From JAJXWB01 sp046349085 (GTDB lineage Bacteria; Pseudomonadota; Alphaproteobacteria; Rhizobiales; Beijerinckiaceae), in contig JAXMDA010000001.1 of assembly GCA_046349085.1 (NCBI GenBank), positions 372,001-436,000 on the forward strand: a stretch of DNA of 64,000 bases, written 5' to 3'. Numbering within the stretch: position 1 is the stretch's first letter; every line of letters begins with the position of its first letter. Positions 1 through 8,844 of the stretch are shown here, piece by piece. The notes below the pieces were generated by a model that ran no database searches, had not been told where the DNA came from, and saw nothing but the letters and a program-made list of their open reading frames with translations. A program made the position numbers and the translations under genes.

Positions 1-2
1 AG

Positions 3-221
3 CCCGCAACGGACGAGCGGCGGGGCCGTCCGTGGGTTGAACGTTACCGCGAACTACGCCGGCGTGTCGAACGCCTCGAAGCCATGTATGAAGATCGCGA
101 ACGTCTCGCGACGATCATGGCGACGGGCCGGTATTTCAAGCTGGCCTATGCGACGGCGCGCGCCTACCAGCAGATCGAGCGAGAATTCGCCTGGACGCGG
201 GACGAGCCTGCCGGCGACTGA
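3..221 (+). CDS. C-terminal fragment of a hypothetical protein (cut by window edge)
   Basis: An open frame enters from the left edge and stops at TGA 219-221, giving 72 residues. The fragment is rich in Arg, Glu, Ala and Tyr (for example ERYRELRRRVERLEAMYED), is probably helical and may form a coiled coil. The reading frame is free of stops from base 3 and ends only 4 bases before the stop of the convergent malQ, which fits a real gene end. The start, length and function cannot be seen, and I do not recognise the family. Confidence 0.5.
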   Translation, partial: PATDERRGRPWVERYRELRRRVERLEAMYEDRERLATIMATGRYFKLAYATARAYQQIEREFAWTRDEPAGD

Positions 222-225
222 AAAC

Positions 226-2292
226 TCAGGCGACACGGCGACGCGCATCGAGATCGGCGAGACGGGCGGGAACATCGCCTTCCTCGAGCATGGTCGCCGC
301 CTCGCCGGGATAGCGGCGTCGCCAGTTGGGGTATTCGGTCGTCGTGCCGGGCAGGTTCGGTTGATCGCGCAAACCGAGCGCGTCTTCCAGCGGCAGAATG
401 GCCAGCGCCGCGGGCGTCTGCGCGACAAAGCGCGTGGCGGCGCGCACGGCCGCGCCTTCTTCCTGCGCTTGCGGAGGGGGGCCGCCGGCGACATGGGCCT
501 CGACGAAAGCGCGCCAGACCAATTCGCGTTCGGCGGCGCGCTCATTCTCGCATTGCTCGCCGCTGCGCCCCGGCGGCAATTGCGCCAGCGACGCGCGCGC
601 GTCGATATCGGCGCCGCGCCACCATCCCCCTATCGTGGCCGTGTCGTGCGTGGCCGTCATGGCGACCGCCGTGGCAGGATACCAGTCCGGCGGGTTGAAG
701 CGATCATGGCTTCGCTCGAATTGCAGGACTCTCAGGCCCGCAATGCCTTCGCGCGCAAGTCGCTCACGCAGACCGTAAGGCACGGTGCCAAGATCCTCGC
801 CGATGACGATCGCCTCGAGACGACGGGATTCAAGCCGCAGCAGCGCGAAAAGATCGTCGGTGGGATAAGCGAGATACACGCCCTCGGTCGCCTTCGCGCC
901 ATCCGGCACGAGCCACAGCCGCACGAGACCCATGACATGGTCGATGCGCACGCCGCCGGCGTTTCTCAGCGCGGCGCGCAGCGTTGCAAGGAATGGCGCA
1001 TAGCCCGCTGCGCGCAGCGCGCGCGGCGAAAATGTCGTCAGCCCCCAGTTCTGGCCGAGCGGCGCGAGCATGTCCGGCGGCGCGCCGATGGACAGTCCCA
1101 GCAGGACGTCCTCAGGCCTGCTCCAGGCGTGCGAGCCGCCGGCGTTCATGCCGACGGCAAGATCGGACAGGAGGCCGACGCGCATTCCGGCCGCCAGCGC
1201 CCTACCCTGCGCGCGCGCCATGGACCTGTCGGCCAGCCATTGCGCGAAGACATGGAAGCCCGTCTCGCCGCAATTGTCGCGCGCGAAATTTGCGACGGCG
1301 CGCGAGGCCGGATCGCGCAGCTCGGGCGCCCAGTCGCGCCAGCTCCATTTGGTGAAATCGCGGCGGAACTCGTGAGCGTGCAGCGCTTCGAACAGCGCAT
1401 GGGCTTCGAGCGCTTCGCCGCCCTGCGCACGAAAGGCGAAGAAATCGGCCGCCAGCGACGACGACGATTTCAGGTCGGTCGCGCAGAAGTCTTCGTACAG
1501 CGCGCGCAGCAGCCGGGTTCTGGCTCGCGCCGCCCGCGGCCAGTCGATGAGGGGGGAGGCGCCTGGCGCATCGCTCTCGATCCGCGCCGCTATCGGCGCG
1601 ACCCGTTCGGCGCCGAAGACATCGGCGGGGTCGGCATAGAGCGCATTGTAGAAGAGGCGGCTCGACGGCGAATAGGGCGTGTAGTGGTTTTCGTCCGCGA
1701 GAAACAGCGCATGCGCCGGGCTCAAGGCGACGAGATCGGCGCCGCGGCGCGCAGCGCTCTCGGCGAGTTGCGCGACCGCGCCGAAATGGCCGATCCCGCC
1801 GTCGCCCTTGCTCGGCAGGCCGTAGATCTGCGCCGCCAGACCCCACATGCGGCCGCCGCCGGCGGCTTCGCCCAGCGTGCGCGCAATCGGCGGCGCAATC
1901 GCCAGCGTGATTTCCCGATCTTCCGTATAGAGCCGATGGTAGCCTGCCCGATCGAGGCGCGGCAGCAGGCCCTCTTCATCGACCCGCAGGTCCGCTGCGC
2001 CGCCGAGTTCATATTCGATGCGCACATGCGCGCCGGATCGCACGCGGCCTAGCGCGGCGCGACCTCCCTGCTGCGCGACGAGCAAGGACGGCAGCGCCGC
2101 TGAGGCCCGTTCGCTCACGAGACGCGCGCGCGTGTCGGCGATCTGGGCGGCCGATTGCGCGAACAGGCCTAGCGCCGCCAAGGACGCGCGCAGGGTATCG
2201 GCCGAAACCTCGCGATCAACGCCCTCATTGTCGGTCCAGCGCGGCTGGAAGCCAGCTTCGGCCGCCAGGGCGCGCAGCGCGTCGTCACTCAT
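226..2292 (-). CDS. malQ: 4-alpha-glucanotransferase (amylomaltase, GH77)
   Basis: This 688-residue cytoplasmic enzyme transfers alpha-1,4-glucan segments between malto-oligosaccharides and releases glucose, recycling short glucans from glycogen turnover. GH77 landmarks are visible: the YSPSSRLFYNALYADP block near 207-222, RIDHVMGL with the nucleophile Asp about 451, GEDLGTVP with the acid/base Glu about 499, and ATHDTAT with Asp about 550. The frame is open further upstream, but the ATG at 2292 (MSDDALRALAAEAGF) is chosen. It lies inside the end of glgB with an 8-base overlap, which suggests translational coupling. It is the last gene of the leftward glgA-glgB-malQ set. Confidence 0.9.
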   Translation of the reverse strand: MSDDALRALAAEAGFQPRWTDNEGVDREVSADTLRASLAALGLFAQSAAQIADTRARLVSERASAALPSLLVAQQGGRAALGRVRSGAHVRIEYELGGAADLRVDEEGLLPRLDRAGYHRLYTEDREITLAIAPPIARTLGEAAGGGRMWGLAAQIYGLPSKGDGGIGHFGAVAQLAESAARRGADLVALSPAHALFLADENHYTPYSPSSRLFYNALYADPADVFGAERVAPIAARIESDAPGASPLIDWPRAARARTRLLRALYEDFCATDLKSSSSLAADFFAFRAQGGEALEAHALFEALHAHEFRRDFTKWSWRDWAPELRDPASRAVANFARDNCGETGFHVFAQWLADRSMARAQGRALAAGMRVGLLSDLAVGMNAGGSHAWSRPEDVLLGLSIGAPPDMLAPLGQNWGLTTFSPRALRAAGYAPFLATLRAALRNAGGVRIDHVMGLVRLWLVPDGAKATEGVYLAYPTDDLFALLRLESRRLEAIVIGEDLGTVPYGLRERLAREGIAGLRVLQFERSHDRFNPPDWYPATAVAMTATHDTATIGGWWRGADIDARASLAQLPPGRSGEQCENERAAERELVWRAFVEAHVAGGPPPQAQEEGAAVRAATRFVAQTPAALAILPLEDALGLRDQPNLPGTTTEYPNWRRRYPGEAATMLEEGDVPARLADLDARRRVA

Positions 2293-4531
2293 GCGGCCGC
2301 TCCGTTGCGTGATCGAGGCGCAGGACCACGCCCGCCAACGGCGGCAGGACCAGTTCAAGCGATTGCGGATGACCATGCGCCGGCGTGTCGCGGGTCTGGG
2401 CGCCGCCGAGATTTCCGGTATTCGAGCCGCCGTAGCAGGCTGCGTCGGTGTTGAGGATTTCTCGCCAGAACCCCGCTTGCGGAACGCCGATCGAATAGAA
2501 GGAGCGCGCTTCAGGCGTCATGTTGAGCGCCACGATAACGGGACGCGCGCCGCTACTGCGCCTGAGATACACGAAAACGCTGTTGTCGCGGTCGTCGACA
2601 ATCAGCCATTCGAAGCCGTCCGGCCTCGCATCGGTCGCATGCAGCGCCGGCTCGTCGCGATAGATGGCGTTGAGATCGCGCACCAGCGCGACCAGACCTG
2701 CATGACCTGGCTCGTCGAACAAACGCCAGTCGAGCTGGCGGTCGTGGCTCCATTCGCGCGCCTGACCGAATTCGGCGCCCATGAAAAGCAGCTTCTTGCC
2801 GGGATGCGTCCACATCAGCGCGAGATAGGCGCGCAGGTTGGCTCGCTTGCGCCATTCGTCGCCCGGCATCTTTTCGAGAAGCGAGCGCTTACCGTGCACG
2901 ACCTCGTCGTGCGAGACGGCGAGCACGAATTTTTCGGCATAGGCGTACATCATGCCGAAGGTCATCTCGTCGTGATGCCAGCGGCGATGAACGGGATCGC
3001 GCGCGATATAGCGCAGCGTGTCGTTCATCCAGCCCATGTTCCATTTATAGCTGAAGCCGAGACCGCCCTCTTCCACGCGCGCCGTCACGCCCGGCCAGGC
3101 GGTCGATTCTTCCGCGATCGTGATCGCGCCCGGACACCGGCTGGCGATGACCGAATTGACCGCGCGCAGAAAGTCGATCGCTTCGAGATTCTCGCGCCCG
3201 CCATATTGGTTCGGCTTCCATGCGCCTTCCGCGCGAGAATAGTCGCGGTAGAGCATGGAGGCGACGGCGTCGACGCGCAGGCCGTCGACGTGAAAGTCCT
3301 CGAGCCAGCGCAGCGCGCTCGCCATCAGGAAGTTGCGGACCTCGCGGCGTCCGAGATTGTAAAGGACCGTATCCCAGTCGGGATGCAGGCCCTCGTGCGG
3401 ATCCTCATGCTCGTACAGGGCCGTGCCGTCGAAGCGCACGAGGCCATGCGCGTCGTTGGGAAAATGACCGGGGACCCAGTCCACGATGACGCCAAGGCCG
3501 GCGACATGGCAGGCGTCGACGAAACGCGCGAAGCCGGCCGGATCGCCGTGACGCGCGGTCGGCGCGAACAGGGACAGCGGCTGATAGCCCCATGAACCGC
3601 GAAACGGGTGTTCGGCGATCGGCAGCAGTTCGACATGCGTGAAGCCGAGAGCGGCCGCATAGGTCGGCAGGCGGCGCGCCGCCTCGTCCCAGTCGAGCTC
3701 GGCGCCGTTCTTGTGCAGCCAGGAGCCGAGATGAACCTCGTAGATGGAGATCGGCGCATCCGGCGCCTGTTTTCGCGCGCGACTTTCCATCCACGCGCCG
3801 TCGCGCCAGTCGTGTTCGAGCGCGGCCGCGACGACGGACGCCGTCTGCGGCGGCGCCTCGGCGCGGAAGGCCATGGGATCGGCCTTGAGCGGCAGTTCGT
3901 GGCCGTCGCGATCGACGATCGCGAACTTGTAGCGCTCGCCTGCTCCGATACGCGGCGCGAACAATTCCCACACGCCGGCGCCGTGGCGCAGCCGCATGGG
4001 GTGACGGCGGCGGTCCCAGCCGTTGAAGTCGCCCACAACCGAGACAGCGCGCGCGTTGGGCGCCCAGACGGAGAAGCGCACGCCCGGCGTCTCCGCGATC
4101 CGCATCGGCCGCGCGCCGAGCAGATCGGTCAGTCTCGGATGACAGCCGGCGGCGAAGAGCGCGAGATCTTCGTCGGGCAGAAGCTCCCAGAACGAATAGG
4201 TATCTTCCGCGACGAAGGCTGAGTCCGGCCAGACCGAGCGCAGGAGGTAGGGGCCATCGCCCGGCGCGAGCCCGCCGAACAGGCCGCGCTCGTCGATCAG
4301 GTCGAGCTTGGCGATCGTTCGCCCCTCGGCCGCGTCGAGCGCCTCTGCGGCGAGCGCCCCGGGCAGCCAGGCGCGCACGATCCGGCCCTGCGGCGTCTGG
4401 TGCGGGCCGAGCACGGCGAAGGGATCGGCGCAGCGGCCATCGGCGAGGGCGTCGACCAAAGCGGCGTCGAGCGCGGCGGGATGGACCCGCGCCCCCGCAA
4501 CAGGCTGCTTCTGGATTGCCGCACCGGACAT
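2285..4531 (-). CDS. glgB: 1,4-alpha-glucan branching enzyme (GH13)
   Basis: This 748-residue enzyme forms alpha-1,6 branches in glycogen. An N-terminal domain (about 30-130) is followed by a CBM48-like beta-sandwich around 150-215 (VRFSVWAPNARAVSVVGDFN) and the GH13 barrel. Catalytic motifs are DGLRVDAVAS (nucleophile Asp about 421), TIAEES (acid Glu about 474) and AVSHDEVVHGK (transition-state Asp). The length matches the long proteobacterial form with an N1 domain. It lies between glgA and malQ on the same strand, and its stop overlaps the malQ start by 8 bases. The start MSGAAIQKQP follows directly on the glgA-glgB gap. Confidence 0.95.
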   Translation of the reverse strand: MSGAAIQKQPVAGARVHPAALDAALVDALADGRCADPFAVLGPHQTPQGRIVRAWLPGALAAEALDAAEGRTIAKLDLIDERGLFGGLAPGDGPYLLRSVWPDSAFVAEDTYSFWELLPDEDLALFAAGCHPRLTDLLGARPMRIAETPGVRFSVWAPNARAVSVVGDFNGWDRRRHPMRLRHGAGVWELFAPRIGAGERYKFAIVDRDGHELPLKADPMAFRAEAPPQTASVVAAALEHDWRDGAWMESRARKQAPDAPISIYEVHLGSWLHKNGAELDWDEAARRLPTYAAALGFTHVELLPIAEHPFRGSWGYQPLSLFAPTARHGDPAGFARFVDACHVAGLGVIVDWVPGHFPNDAHGLVRFDGTALYEHEDPHEGLHPDWDTVLYNLGRREVRNFLMASALRWLEDFHVDGLRVDAVASMLYRDYSRAEGAWKPNQYGGRENLEAIDFLRAVNSVIASRCPGAITIAEESTAWPGVTARVEEGGLGFSYKWNMGWMNDTLRYIARDPVHRRWHHDEMTFGMMYAYAEKFVLAVSHDEVVHGKRSLLEKMPGDEWRKRANLRAYLALMWTHPGKKLLFMGAEFGQAREWSHDRQLDWRLFDEPGHAGLVALVRDLNAIYRDEPALHATDARPDGFEWLIVDDRDNSVFVYLRRSSGARPVIVALNMTPEARSFYSIGVPQAGFWREILNTDAACYGGSNTGNLGGAQTRDTPAHGHPQSLELVLPPLAGVVLRLDHATERPHE

Positions 4532-4606
4532 GGACGCGCCGCTCTTTCCGGCCGAACGAATCAGACGCGGCCGGAGCTTCAGATTATCGCAGGGCGTGTC
4601 CCGCCG

Positions 4607-6085
4607 TCAGCCGGCGCGGGCGCTTTGGTAGAGCGTGGCGTAGCGTCGCGCCGAGTCCGACCATTCAAACGTGCGCGCCATGGCGGCGCGGCGCATTTCG
4701 TCGAGCCGCCGTCCGGAGCCGAACGTGTCGAGCGCACGGCGCACCGCGCCCTTGAACTGCTGGGCGGTCGGCGTGTGGAAGAGAAAGCCCGTGCGTCCGT
4801 CCTCGATCGTGTCGGCAAGGCCGCCGGTGCGATGGGCTATGGGCAGCGAACCGAAGCGCTGGGCGTACATCTGGCTGAGCCCGCAGGGCTCGAAGCGCGA
4901 GGGCATGAGCAGGAAGTCCGAGCCAGCGAACATGGCGCGCGCCTCTGACCCGTCGAAACCGATGCGCACGCCGACCTGGCTCGGATGCTTGCGCGCGAGC
5001 GTCAGCATCCGGTCCTCCAGATGCGTGTCGCCTTGCCCCGTCACGACGAGCTGGCCGCCATGGGCGACGATTTCTTCGGCGACCTCGAGGGAAAGGTCGA
5101 CGCCCTTCTGATGCACGAGACGCGAGATGATGGCGAAGAGCGGCCCGCGCGAGAGAGCGAGTCCGAACAGGCCGCGAATGTAGTCGGCGTAGCGCCCCTT
5201 CCAGCGGTCCGGCTCGAAGCCCTCGTCGTGATGCGTGTGGCGCGGGTCCCAGGATTCGTCGATGCCGTTGAGGATGCCGCTGAGGCGGCCCTGCCGCGAA
5301 CGCTCGGCCAGGAGGCCATGCAGGCCGCAGCCGAATTGCGGCGTGGTGATTTCCTGCGCGTAGGTCTCGCTGACCGTGGTCAGATGATCGGCGTAGTAGA
5401 CGCCCGCCTTGAGAAACGAGAGCCGGCCGTAGAATTCGACCCCGTCAACCTTGTAGGCGGCTTCGGGAATGGCCAGCGCCTTCAGGCGCGCCGGATCGAA
5501 GGCGCCCTGATAGGCGAGGTTGTGAATGGTGAGCAGGCTCGGCGTCTCGACGCCGCGCCAGGCGAGATAGCCGGGCGCGAGCGCCGTCGGCCAGTCGTTG
5601 AGGTGCAGATTGTCCGGCCGCCAGTTGGGATCGCCCAGTCCCGCCGCCATGTCGGCGGCCGCAAGGCTGAGGCGGGCGAAGCGGACGTCATTGTCGATCC
5701 AGTCTCGCCCGTCGGGGTCGAGATAGAGCCCGCCCGGCCGGTCATAAAGGTCTGCGTTGAGGATCACGTAGACGGGAATGCCGTCGGCGGTTCGCGCTCG
5801 CCCCAAGGCGCAGGCCGGAATTTCGCCGAGGCCGGGCAGCAGGCCGACAGGCTCTATGCAGCCGGCGCGCTCGAGCACCTGGCGATAGCCCGGCACGAGG
5901 ATGCGGACGTCCGACAGGGCGCGCAGCGCGCGCGGCAGCGCCGCCGAGACCTCGCCGAGACCGCCGGTCTGCACGTAGTCGGAGATTTCCGAAGTAACGA
6001 AAAGGACCTTGCGGCGCGCAACAGGCGGCTCAGCCTGCGCGGCCTCGCTCTCAAGGTCGCAAAGACCCTGTGATCGCCAACTCAT
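4607..6085 (-). CDS. glgA: Glycogen synthase (ADP-glucose type, GT5)
   Basis: This protein of up to 492 residues extends alpha-1,4-glucan chains using ADP-glucose. Rossmann GT-B landmarks are KVLFVTSEISDYVQTGGLGEV at the start of the N-domain (about 26-46) and the donor-side segment YAQRFGSLPIAHRTGGLADT near the C-terminus. The KTGGL motif of the E. coli enzyme reads QTGGL here, with Gln39 where E. coli has the ADP-binding Lys15. About 25 residues precede the conserved domain, so a shorter start is possible, but no better-placed Met is seen. It is the first gene of the leftward glycogen set. glgC, which would supply ADP-glucose, is not in the window. Confidence 0.92.
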   Translation of the reverse strand: MSWRSQGLCDLESEAAQAEPPVARRKVLFVTSEISDYVQTGGLGEVSAALPRALRALSDVRILVPGYRQVLERAGCIEPVGLLPGLGEIPACALGRARTADGIPVYVILNADLYDRPGGLYLDPDGRDWIDNDVRFARLSLAAADMAAGLGDPNWRPDNLHLNDWPTALAPGYLAWRGVETPSLLTIHNLAYQGAFDPARLKALAIPEAAYKVDGVEFYGRLSFLKAGVYYADHLTTVSETYAQEITTPQFGCGLHGLLAERSRQGRLSGILNGIDESWDPRHTHHDEGFEPDRWKGRYADYIRGLFGLALSRGPLFAIISRLVHQKGVDLSLEVAEEIVAHGGQLVVTGQGDTHLEDRMLTLARKHPSQVGVRIGFDGSEARAMFAGSDFLLMPSRFEPCGLSQMYAQRFGSLPIAHRTGGLADTIEDGRTGFLFHTPTAQQFKGAVRRALDTFGSGRRLDEMRRAAMARTFEWSDSARRYATLYQSARAG

Positions 6086-6339
6086 GCTTTCGTGTCCGCC
6101 GCCCTGTTAGGCCGAATCACTCGCCCGTTGGCTCATTTGTTTAATCCGGAAACTCTAGCCAATGGTTAACGCAACGGAAAATGCGCGGCGGACCTGCGAT
6201 TGCCCGCCAACGCCCGGACGCCGACTGGTTAATACGCGGATCGGGAGACCTCCGCCGGTTACCGCGCGGCAGTCCTTTATCGAATTCTTCAGCAGGCGCC
6301 GGTTAACTCTGAGCCAATTGTGCCGAAGGGTTTGTGTAG

Positions 6340-8844
6340 ATGCGTACGAACACTTTGAAGTCGGAAATGCGCGCGCCGCTGGATCGGCGTTCGAGCGCGC
6401 AGGAAGAAGCCGCCGCCGCCATCCAGGCGCTGCGCAAGGAGATCGAGGCCAAGCTGATCTACAATGTGGGCAAGCCGCCCGCGCTCGCGCTCAACCACGA
6501 CTGGCTGACGGCCGCCATCCTCGCCGTGCGCGACAAGATCATCGACCGCTGGATGGCCTCCATCCGCGAGGCCAAGCGCTCGGGACGCAAGCGCGTCTAC
6601 TATCTCTCGCTCGAATTTCTGATCGGACGCCTGTTCGAGGACGCGCTCGGCAACCTGGGCCTCAAGGAGCAGATGCGGGAGGCGCTGGCGCTGGTCGGCC
6701 TCGATCTCGATTCCATCGCGCAGCTCGAACCGGACGCGGCGCTCGGCAACGGCGGCCTCGGGCGCCTGGCCGCCTGCTTCATGGAGAGCATGGCGACCCT
6801 CGGCGTATCCGGGCTCGGCTATGGCATTCGCTACGACCACGGCCTGTTCAAGCAGCGCGTCGTCGACGGCGCGCAGGTCGAGACGCCGGAAGACTGGCTG
6901 TCCTTCCGCAACCCCTGGGAGTTCCAGCGCCGCGAGATCGTGCACGAGATCGGTTTCGGCGGCGAAGTGTCGAGCGAGGCCGGCTGGGACGGCGCCGAAC
7001 GCCACGCCTGGCAGCCGGCGGAAAAGGTTCTGGCCGTCGCCTACGACACGCCGGTCGTCGGCTGGCGCGGCGACACGGTCAACACGCTGCGGCTGTGGAG
7101 CGCCAAGGCGATCGATCCGATCCGTCTCGACGCGTTCAACGCGGGCGACCACGTGGGCGCCATCTACGAGCGCAGCCGCGCCGAAAGCATTTCGCGCATC
7201 CTCTACCCCTCGGACTCGAGTCCCGCCGGCCACGAACTGCGGCTGAGGCAGGAATATTTCTTCGCCTCCGCCTCGTTGCAGGATCTCATCCGCCGCCACA
7301 TCCAGCGGTTCGGCGACGTGCGCAACCTGCACGAAAAGGCGGCCATCCAGCTCAACGACACGCATCCATCTATCGCGGTCGCCGAACTCATGCGCCTGCT
7401 GCTCGACGTGCACGGCCTCGGCTGGGAAGAGGCCTGGGCGATCACGCGGGACGCGACGTCCTACACCAACCACACGCTGCTGCCGGAAGCGCTGGAGACC
7501 TGGCCTGTCGAGCTGATGGGGCGCCTGCTGCCGCGCCATCTGCAGATCATCTACGCCATCAACATGCGTTTCCTGGGCGAGGCCAAGGCGGCCGGCGCCG
7601 ACGACGCGATGCTGCGCTCCGTCTCGCTGATCGGCGAGGAAGGCGGCAAGCGCGTGCGCATGGGCAATCTCGCCTTCGTCGGCTCGCACATGATCAATGG
7701 CGTGTCGGCGCTGCATACGGACCTGATGAAGGAGACCGTGTTCCACGATCTCGCCAAGGTCCTGCCCGGCCGCATCGTCAACAAGACCAACGGCATTACC
7801 CCTCGGCGCTGGCTCATCAATTCCAATCCCGCGCTTACCGAACTGCTGCGCGAGACCGTCGGCGCCGGCGTTGTCGACGACATCGAACGCATCCGCGATT
7901 TCGAGCGCTACGTCGACGATTCTTCCGCGCAGGACCGCTTCGCCGCGATCAAGCGCGCGAACAAGGAGACGCTCGCCGAATACATCAACGAGCAAAGCGG
8001 CGTGCGCATCGATCCGTCGGCGGTGTTCGACGTGCACGTCAAGCGCATCCACGAATACAAGCGCCAGCTCCTCAACATCCTCGAGACGGTCGCTCTCTAC
8101 GACGCGATCCGCGCCGAGCCGCACCGGGACTGGACGCCCCGCGTGAAACTGTTCGCCGGCAAGGCGGCCGCGAGCTACGTGCAGGCGAAGTCGATCATCC
8201 GCCTCGTCAACGACGTGGCGCGGCGCGTGAACAACGATCCGGCCGTGCGCAACCTGCTGAAGGTCGTGTTCATGCCGAATTTCAACGTCAGCCTCGCCGA
8301 GATGATCGTGCCGGCGGCCGACGTGTCGGAGCAGATTTCGACGGCCGGCATGGAGGCGTCGGGGACGGGCAACATGAAATTCGCGCTGAACGGCGCGGTG
8401 ACGATCGGCACGCTCGACGGCGCCAATGTCGAAATCCGCGAGCATGTCGGCGACGAGAATATCGTGATCTTCGGCCTGACCGCGCAACAGGTGGAAGACG
8501 CCCGCCGCGCCGGCCACAGGCCGGCCTACGTCATCGGCGCCAATCCGATGCTCAGGCGCGCGCTGGAATCGGTGGCGGCCGGCGATTATTCGCCCGAGGA
8601 CCGCAACCGCTACGCGGGCCTCTGCCAATCGCTGTGGGACAGCGATTATTTCATGGTGACGCCCGACTTCGCCTCCTATTGGGACGCGCACCGGCGCCTC
8701 GACGACATGTGGCGCGACCGCGCGCGCTGGCGGCGCATGTGCATGTTGAACACGGCGCGCATGGGCTGGTTCTCTTCCGATCGCACGATCCGCGAATATG
8801 CGGAGGAAATCTGGAAAGTGCCGCATTCCCGCACGCATGGATGA
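6340..8844 (+). CDS. glgP: Glycogen/alpha-glucan phosphorylase (GT35)
   Basis: This 834-residue PLP enzyme releases glucose-1-phosphate from glycogen ends. The family signature is clear: LEPDAALGNGGLGRLAACF near 130-150, SGLGYGIRYDHGLFKQ, and the PLP-lysine region EASGTGNMKFALNGA. The full family length is present. It starts the rightward arm of the glycogen locus, separated from the divergent glgA by about 254 bases (6086-6339) that presumably hold both promoters; I saw no clear operator there. Its stop overlaps the start of glgX by 8 bases, so the two debranching and phosphorolysis functions are probably translated together. Confidence 0.95.
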   Translation: MRTNTLKSEMRAPLDRRSSAQEEAAAAIQALRKEIEAKLIYNVGKPPALALNHDWLTAAILAVRDKIIDRWMASIREAKRSGRKRVYYLSLEFLIGRLFEDALGNLGLKEQMREALALVGLDLDSIAQLEPDAALGNGGLGRLAACFMESMATLGVSGLGYGIRYDHGLFKQRVVDGAQVETPEDWLSFRNPWEFQRREIVHEIGFGGEVSSEAGWDGAERHAWQPAEKVLAVAYDTPVVGWRGDTVNTLRLWSAKAIDPIRLDAFNAGDHVGAIYERSRAESISRILYPSDSSPAGHELRLRQEYFFASASLQDLIRRHIQRFGDVRNLHEKAAIQLNDTHPSIAVAELMRLLLDVHGLGWEEAWAITRDATSYTNHTLLPEALETWPVELMGRLLPRHLQIIYAINMRFLGEAKAAGADDAMLRSVSLIGEEGGKRVRMGNLAFVGSHMINGVSALHTDLMKETVFHDLAKVLPGRIVNKTNGITPRRWLINSNPALTELLRETVGAGVVDDIERIRDFERYVDDSSAQDRFAAIKRANKETLAEYINEQSGVRIDPSAVFDVHVKRIHEYKRQLLNILETVALYDAIRAEPHRDWTPRVKLFAGKAAASYVQAKSIIRLVNDVARRVNNDPAVRNLLKVVFMPNFNVSLAEMIVPAADVSEQISTAGMEASGTGNMKFALNGAVTIGTLDGANVEIREHVGDENIVIFGLTAQQVEDARRAGHRPAYVIGANPMLRRALESVAAGDYSPEDRNRYAGLCQSLWDSDYFMVTPDFASYWDAHRRLDDMWRDRARWRRMCMLNTARMGWFSSDRTIREYAEEIWKVPHSRTHG

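Noticed and set aside
37..2052. Long plus-strand frame opposite malQ
   Set aside because: It is an Arg-rich shadow of malQ; GH77 motifs are clear on the minus strand.
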